Shown here: piece by piece, positions 7,171-7,211 of the stretch
Numbering within the stretch: the stretch's first letter is position 1
Layout of the letters: every line of letters begins with the position of its first letter
Assembly (NCBI GenBank): GCA_949066965.1
Contig: CARTDA010000081.1
Location: forward strand, 1-7,211
Direction: 5' to 3'
DNA from: COE1 sp949066965
GTDB taxonomy: Bacteria > Bacillota > Clostridia > Lachnospirales > Lachnospiraceae
Length of the DNA stretch: 7,211 bases
Translations under genes and position numbers: made by a program
The notes under the pieces: generated by a model
Told to the model about the DNA's origin: nothing
Seen by the model: only the letters and a program-made list of their open reading frames with translations
The model's database searches: none

Positions 7171-7211
7171 ACGGCTTGACCACCGGCTCTGCCGGTGGTT
7201 TGGATGAACCC
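7156..7211. mobile_element. Possible end of an IS200/IS605-type element with terminal palindrome
   Basis: The palindrome ACCACCGGC-TCT-GCCGGTGGT (7179-7199) gives a perfect 9-bp, GC-rich stem with a 3-base loop. It lies about 24 bases from the exact point where paralog homology is lost (near 7155). A subterminal hairpin set back 10-30 bases from the element tip, with no terminal inverted repeats, is the known end structure of IS200/IS605 elements, whose TnpA recognises such hairpins. No transposase gene is in the window. The same hairpin could instead be an intergenic terminator-like repeat. Which end of the element this would be cannot be told. Confidence 0.4.

Noticed and set aside
7179..7199. 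Palindrome as an ordinary rho-independent terminator
   Set aside because: The stem is strong, but only three T's follow on the plus strand and none on the minus strand, and no plus-strand gene precedes it. It is not fully excluded.

Overview
The window looks like accessory DNA of a gut-type Clostridia species, most likely Lachnospiraceae. This rests on the DUF4368-type serine recombinase, the small 'MKLTRYEQ' element protein, and the style of the propeller/solute-binding lipoproteins. Family assignments come from recognised motifs, not from a database search. Every supported gene lies on the minus strand, so transcription runs from the right edge to the left edge.

Right part (about 3161-7211): two paralogous genes lie in tandem. 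The downstream copy (3161-5509) is intact. It encodes a secreted lipoprotein with an N-terminal Asp-box/beta-propeller-like half and a C-terminal extracellular solute-binding half. The upstream copy (5593 to about 7155) keeps only the last two thirds. Its homology stops next to a strong palindrome (7179-7199) that looks like the terminal hairpin of an IS200/IS605-type element, though this is inferred. The 83-base gap between the genes holds two adjacent 11-bp direct repeats, a layout typical of response-regulator binding sites, upstream of the intact gene.

Middle (about 2531-3160): a decayed IS4/IS1634-type transposase. It keeps its start and ribosome binding site but has an internal stop, a frameshift and an internal deletion that removes the region of the first catalytic Asp.

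Left part (1 to about 2530): an intact large serine recombinase (integrase/transposase of a Tn4451/Tn5397-like or related integrative element) begins almost immediately beyond the IS relic. A 93-residue protein of a family common on Firmicutes mobile elements follows. At the left edge, positions 52 to 1 on the minus strand read as the 5' end of a group II intron (GUGCGCCCAG start with the expected first stem), which runs out of the window.

Overall this is a mosaic. A chromosomal or cargo lipoprotein pair has been hit by at least one IS and possibly a second. It abuts the integrase end of an integrative element, which itself carries a group II intron. I see no CRISPR array, tRNA or rRNA, and no clear multi-gene system beyond this.
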